NCBI GenBank assembly: GCA_038199755.1
Contig: JBBPYR010000142.1
Location: 1-50,306 of the forward strand
Source of the DNA: JBBPYR01 sp038199755
GTDB lineage: Bacteria; Chloroflexota; Ktedonobacteria; Ktedonobacterales; Ktedonobacteraceae
DNA: 50,306 nt
Reading direction: 5' to 3'
In this document: piece after piece, positions 49,506 to 50,306 of the stretch
Numbering within the stretch: the first letter of the stretch is position 1
How the letters are laid out: each line of letters begins with the position of its first letter
Translations under genes and position numbers: made by a program
The notes under the pieces: model-generated
Told to the model about the DNA's origin: nothing
The model's input: the letters and a program-made list of their open reading frames with translations, nothing else
Databases searched by the model: none

Positions 49506-49554
49506 TTGACTTTTTCCATGACCACATGTTATAAATAATGACTAGTAAGTCATT
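49506..49554 (+). promoter_or_regulatory. Promoter with operator-like palindrome upstream of a truncated MFS gene
   Basis: TTGACT (49506-49511), a 17-nt spacer and TTATAA (49529-49534) or TATAAA one base later form a good promoter. The palindrome AATGACT/AGTCATT (49537-49543 and 49548-49554, 4-nt centre) covers the expected transcription start, the place where TetR- or MarR-type repressors of efflux genes commonly bind. Confidence 0.6.
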
Positions 49555-49563
49555 TCTCAAACT

Positions 49564-50306
49564 GTTCCCTTTACGACCAGCAACATCACTAGTTCGCTCG
49601 TTACCTTCTCGCTGTATGGAGGCTTGTTTATTATCCCCATCTACCTGCAAAACTTGCGCGGCTTGAGTGCATTCCAGGCTGGTTTGCTGTTGTTACCACA
49701 AGCGTTTGCCTCAATGGTGGCAGCGGTGCTAGGTGGGCGATTGGTGGATAGGTTTGGCGTCCGCGCTGTGGTGATACCAGGATTGGTGATACTAGGTGTT
49801 GCGCTCTGGCTCTTTACATTTATCGGTCCTAACACACCATTTGGCACAATTCAACTCTGGCTGATTGGACGCAGCCTCGCGTTGGGTCTTTGTTTTCAGC
49901 CCTTGGCAGTTTCGGCCCTTTCAGAGATTCGGCCACGCATGGTCTCACAGGCCACAGCAGTCAACACGACTGTACGCTTTGTAATTAGCTCATTCGCGGT
50001 AGCGGTGATGGCAACCCTGATTCAGGCTCAGAGTGCCGTTCACTATGGGCATCTGGCTGACTTGGTTACAGCGTCTTCCCCACTGGGACAACTCGTACCG
50101 CAATTGCAGGGACTCTTCATGCTGCATGGAGCTTCGGCTAGTGCCGCCTATACAACTGCGCTACAAATCATCAGTGGCTTGGTACGCAAGCAGGCGACCA
50201 TCCTGGCGATGCAGGATGCCTTCCGTATCAGCTTGGTGCTAACCTTATTAGGAATTGTGGCGGCATTCTTTGTACGCACGAAAAGGGCGATAGCTCCTCC
50301 CACGAT
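49564..50306 (+). pseudogene. 5'-truncated MFS drug-efflux transporter (DHA2/EmrB-like), runs off the window
   Basis: An open frame with no usable start codon encodes the C-terminal part of a 14-helix drug:H+ antiporter: LYGGLFIIPIYLQNLRGLSA, FQAGLLLLPQAFASMVAA, GGRLVDRFGVRAVVIPG, SEIRPRMVSQATAVNTTVR. Two stop codons (TAG at 49543 and TAA at 49546) close the frame upstream, so the first half (about seven helices) is missing. The remaining part is clean of stops to the end of the window, suggesting a recent truncation. An intact promoter and operator sit directly upstream. It may continue past 50306. Confidence 0.75.

Noticed and set aside
1..50306. CRISPR arrays, intact insertion sequences, prophage genes, rRNA operons
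   Set aside because: No regularly spaced repeat series, transposase, integrase, phage structural or rRNA sequence was recognised in the window.

Overview
The window reads as chromosomal DNA of a Gram-positive-like, filamentous-type member of Chloroflexota, most likely class Ktedonobacteria. That placement is an inference from gene content (a CDC48-type double AAA+ ATPase, a Ser/Thr kinase carrying a WD40 blade, a DUF815 ATPase, a ComB homologue, a quinone-type selenocysteine formate dehydrogenase) and from roughly balanced base composition; no rRNA or other phylogenetic anchor is present. Most genes are housekeeping or ordinary accessory genes with clear Shine-Dalgarno sites. Several are decaying remnants.

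Layout. 1-4.4 kb: an atypical thioredoxin, mannose-6-phosphate isomerase, a small membrane protein, then a cluster of broken genes (TetR tail, cupredoxin tail, KdpD catalytic tail) ending in an intact KdpE regulator. 4.4-14.6 kb, minus strand: an amino-acid block in transcription order ilvB-ilvN-ilvC-leuA, a hairpin-rich repeat, thrB-thrC and a GT39-type membrane glycosyltransferase. Upstream of ilvB lie a promoter, a 111-codon open frame with a 27-residue stretch that is 21/27 Leu/Val/Ile, and an intrinsic terminator, which together look like a branched-chain amino acid attenuator. 14.7-16.8 kb: an orphan HicB antitoxin and FtsH.

17.2-26.8 kb, plus strand: an oxalate/formate-type MFS carrier, then a formate dehydrogenase operon (FdhA with an in-frame UGA read as selenocysteine and a textbook SECIS hairpin, four-cluster FdhB, NrfD-like quinone subunit) and a CDC48-like ATPase. 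27-34 kb: a sensor kinase, protein-isoaspartate methyltransferase, tRNA-Val(CAC), small membrane proteins, ComB, a cupredoxin lipoprotein and two short genes with very strong ribosome binding sites. 34-38.7 kb: a pair of acyl-CoA dehydrogenases (one without the usual catalytic C-terminus), a GlcG/HbpS protein and a cobalamin-binding protein. 39-43 kb: rpsP-khpA-rimM and an ABC-F ATPase behind a 240-nt leader with overlapping complementary segments. 43-50.3 kb: polysaccharide deacetylase, DUF815 ATPase, Ser/Thr kinase, response regulator, APH-type kinase, GNAT acetyltransferase and a 5'-truncated drug-efflux MFS gene behind an intact promoter and operator-like palindrome.

The most notable points are the two long regulatory leaders (ilvB and ABC-F), the selenocysteine formate dehydrogenase, and the several gene remnants. 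Convergent gene pairs are separated by unusually long, perfect or near-perfect hairpins (23-34 bp stems). No CRISPR array, intact insertion sequence or prophage was seen.
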